A DNA stretch of 64,000 nucleotides from Bradyrhizobium sp. CCBAU 51627. Lineage in GTDB: Bacteria; Pseudomonadota; Alphaproteobacteria; Rhizobiales; Xanthobacteraceae. Position 1 is the first letter of the stretch. Every line of letters starts with the position of its first letter. The notes beneath the pieces were generated by a model. It was not told where the DNA came from, did no database searches, and saw nothing but the letters and a program-made list of their open reading frames with translations. The stretch covers positions 24,309 through 88,308 of the forward strand of contig NZ_LBJG01000021.1 in NCBI RefSeq assembly GCF_028128765.1. The letters run 5' to 3'. This document shows, piece by piece, positions 62,074-64,000 of the stretch. The position numbers and the translations under genes were made by a program.

Positions 62074-63480
62074 ATGACTGCATCTTTGACGCACAACGGC
62101 CGAGAACCTTATCATCTGACGTTGCCGCATTCGGTCGCGCAAGCCGGAACAGTTTTCTTTCTGTTGTTTGTGTTTATGTGGCCCTTCCAGGGCGCACTAT
62201 TTCTAACGGACAACTTGTTCGACATCCAAGGGTTTAAACCCTTCAACTTATTATCAGCAGTAGTCTTGGCTTATCTGATGTTCGACACTGCGCCACTACA
62301 CGCGACCGACAAAATCGAACGAAGATCCATCAGAATCTTTCTCCTGTACTTCGCAACGTTTGCCATCGCTCTCATTCGATCAGTTCCAAATGCGCCCCTC
62401 TTGCATAGTCGCTTCCCTGGCGTTCCAGGGTCCTACGTTGACTTCGTACTGTCGGCTTGCATTGTGCCAGCCTTCTACACTCTCTCCTTCCTGTTTATCC
62501 TTAGGCGCATGTGCTCCTTTCGAGAGCTCGAGAGGATCACGACGGTGATCTGCCTTTCGATACTGTTGCTATCAATCGCTTTTATAGCGGTCGTGCTGAT
62601 GAATCCGTCCGTTCTGCTTTCCGGTCACGCGGGCGGAATGACCGATAGCGACCGGGACGAAATGGCCCTGTTGTGCATTGTGTATTTTGGAAATCATTAC
62701 AATGTGATTGGAACGATGTTCATTTCCACTGTGCCGTTGTTGCTCTATCGTGCTCTTACACGCGGCGCTCTCTGGATCGCGCCCCTATGTCTGTCGCTTC
62801 TGGCGGTTCTTCTCCTCTATTCACGAACAGCGCTTGTCGCAGTAGCAGCTTCGTGTTTCCTGTTCCTGATCCTGCGGCGCAGGTTTGGCATTTTGGTTTT
62901 CGGTGCTGTGGCGGCTGGCGTCGCATCGTTGGTGTGGGGCGGGGGGCCAACCGTTGAGGCCCTTCTTTCGATCGGATTTGGCAGCGGTTCTGTCGTCTCG
63001 GCCGATGCCTTGCTGACCGGCCGAGTTGAATACATTTGGCGTCCTCTGCTGGAGGAGTGGACGAGCGATATCGGCCTGTTCCTGTTTGGCGCCGGTCGCT
63101 ACGGAATAGGGACGAGCCAACTTTGGAATACGGGAACCCTGCTAGAGAAAACCGTAGCGCATAATGCGATTATCGAATTCTTTCTTGATTGCGGGGTGAT
63201 TTTAACTGGTGTTGCCCTAATGTTCCTTATGGCTGGAACAGTTACCGCCTGGCGAGTTGGGCGAAGGTTGAATAGTGACCTATATTGGGCTCTGTTCGCG
63301 AGCATGTTCGGTTGTGGGATTAGTATGGCAACCATGAGCGCCATCTTTCCAACAATAGAAAACATGTATGCATTTCCGATCATAGCGATGATGATCAACG
63401 TGGCGCGGTTGCGCTATCTGGATGCCTATCGCGATCGACCCAAGACGATTCAAAAGGTTGAAGAAATCGTTGCGAGGTAA
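62074..63480 (+). CDS. Wzy/O-antigen ligase-like polymerase
   Basis: A 468-residue membrane protein with about 11-12 spans, including LLYSRTALVAVAASCFLFLIL and a large periplasmic loop (about 310-370) with LTGRVEYIWRPL and HNAIIEFFLDCG. The R/H-containing loop followed by HNxxxE is the Wzy-C/WaaL-type pattern. It would polymerise repeat units, or ligate the chain. The ATG at 62074 is preferred to the TTG at 62047. It is the last intact gene of the block. Confidence 0.87.
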   Translation: MTASLTHNGREPYHLTLPHSVAQAGTVFFLLFVFMWPFQGALFLTDNLFDIQGFKPFNLLSAVVLAYLMFDTAPLHATDKIERRSIRIFLLYFATFAIALIRSVPNAPLLHSRFPGVPGSYVDFVLSACIVPAFYTLSFLFILRRMCSFRELERITTVICLSILLLSIAFIAVVLMNPSVLLSGHAGGMTDSDRDEMALLCIVYFGNHYNVIGTMFISTVPLLLYRALTRGALWIAPLCLSLLAVLLLYSRTALVAVAASCFLFLILRRRFGILVFGAVAAGVASLVWGGGPTVEALLSIGFGSGSVVSADALLTGRVEYIWRPLLEEWTSDIGLFLFGAGRYGIGTSQLWNTGTLLEKTVAHNAIIEFFLDCGVILTGVALMFLMAGTVTAWRVGRRLNSDLYWALFASMFGCGISMATMSAIFPTIENMYAFPIIAMMINVARLRYLDAYRDRPKTIQKVEEIVAR

Positions 63481-63736
63481 GTCTATGCGTCGTCCACGCA
63501 GCCGATGGTGTTCGATTATAGCTCCTGGTGATTTGTCCCAGGGGAGCCACCGGTTACGCTCCAGCGAAGGCTGCCTTGTGGAGTGCGAGCGTAGAGTGAA
63601 GACATAGGCGTATGACCGACCATCACGCCCTCATCGAACCCACTGGCTTGGCGAGCCGATTGTAGGCGGCCGAGCTCTCGACCGGCGAGATGCCACAGTC
63701 GATCCTCGCGGGCGACGAAAAAAGCGTGACGTCGCC
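63481..63736. other. Stretch between the polymerase gene and the transposase fragment
   Basis: No gene is seen. It may contain the decayed upstream part of the transposase, but no frame is readable. Confidence 0.4.
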
Positions 63737-63958
63737 AAGTATGGCCTACACCTGCCGCTCCATCGTCAGAGCGAGGTCTACCAGCGTGAAGGCATCGACC
63801 TCGACGTATCGACGCTCGCGGACTGGGTAGGTGCCTCCGCGGCAACCCTGATGCCTCTGGTAGATGCGATCCGGAGCCACGTCTTCGCAGCCGAGCGCAT
63901 CCACGCGGATGACAGTGTGCTGCAGAAGCACACAGAAAGGATGATCGAGATGGTCTGA
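63737..63958 (+). pseudogene. IS66 TnpC internal fragment
   Basis: The frame encodes KYGLHLPLHRQSEVYQRE, LDVSTLADWVG and AERIHADDSVLQ, followed by a stop. This corresponds to the catalytic core start of IS66 transposase (compare LPLHRQSEIY, LADWVG, HADDTPV), but the rest is missing. It is on the plus strand, opposite to the IS66 remnant at 36677. Confidence 0.75.
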
Positions 63959-64000
63959 GAATCTGTGTGCATAAGCTGCGGTAGCGATGAGGGCAGGCCC

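Overview
The window reads as chromosomal DNA of a Bradyrhizobium-like alphaproteobacterium (Nitrobacteraceae). The grounds are the high GC content, the ccmIEFH (cycHJKL)-degP-response regulator order, Flp pilin and Ku genes of rhizobial type, and a textbook EcfG stress promoter. All assignments come from reading the sequence; no database search was possible.

Core part (1-16065). A thymidine/AMP phosphorylase-family gene runs off the left edge. It is followed by a Flp-type pilin, a small conserved ORF, a bacterial Ku gene (all minus strand), and a 51-aa membrane peptide behind a GGAAC-N16-CGTT promoter. Then, all on the plus strand: a FeuP/FeuQ-like two-component pair, two conserved hypotheticals, the cytochrome c maturation operon ccmIEFH behind a perfect 18-bp palindrome that fits a FixK/FNR box, a methyl-accepting chemotaxis protein, degP with a terminator, and an OmpR-type response regulator. 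In relatives this regulator is followed by its kinase and glnE. Here it stops at a synteny break at about 16066.

Accessory part A (16066-20908). A minus-strand operon encodes four exported proteins: a giant 53-residue-repeat coiled coil with a Sel1-like tail, a TAXI-type binding protein without TRAP permeases, a VasI/TagO-like protein without a type VI system, and a DsrE-like protein. No known system was recognised; this is the best candidate for an undescribed one.

Accessory part B (21637-63480) is a large exopolysaccharide locus. It holds a VanZ-like protein, one intact and one frameshifted galE, an ExoF-like export protein, and a flavoprotein/ATP-grasp pair. A type I secretion system (ABC transporter with two inactive C39-like domains, plus HlyD adaptor) follows a 792-aa heparin-lyase-like protein that lacks a signal peptide. 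A seven-gene minus-strand operon (oxidoreductase, ExoY-like sugar transferase, aminotransferase, acetyltransferase, two GT4 enzymes, deacetylase) looks able to make and assemble an acetamido sugar. Next come a large CE4-like protein, a DUF354 protein, a natural WecB-WecC fusion predicted to make UDP-ManNAcA, and a second, apparently Sec-exported lyase. A plus-strand block then encodes a MurJ-like flippase, FkbM and class I methyltransferases, AsnB, a GT4 and a Wzy/O-antigen-ligase-like protein. Together these would build, flip, polymerise, export and trim an acidic, probably amidated polysaccharide.

The locus is peppered with debris: an IS66 remnant, an IS3 fragment, an IS66 transposase fragment at the right edge, and a partly inverted duplicate of the asnB 5' end. 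This suggests assembly by repeated transfer and rearrangement. No tRNA, rRNA or CRISPR array was seen.
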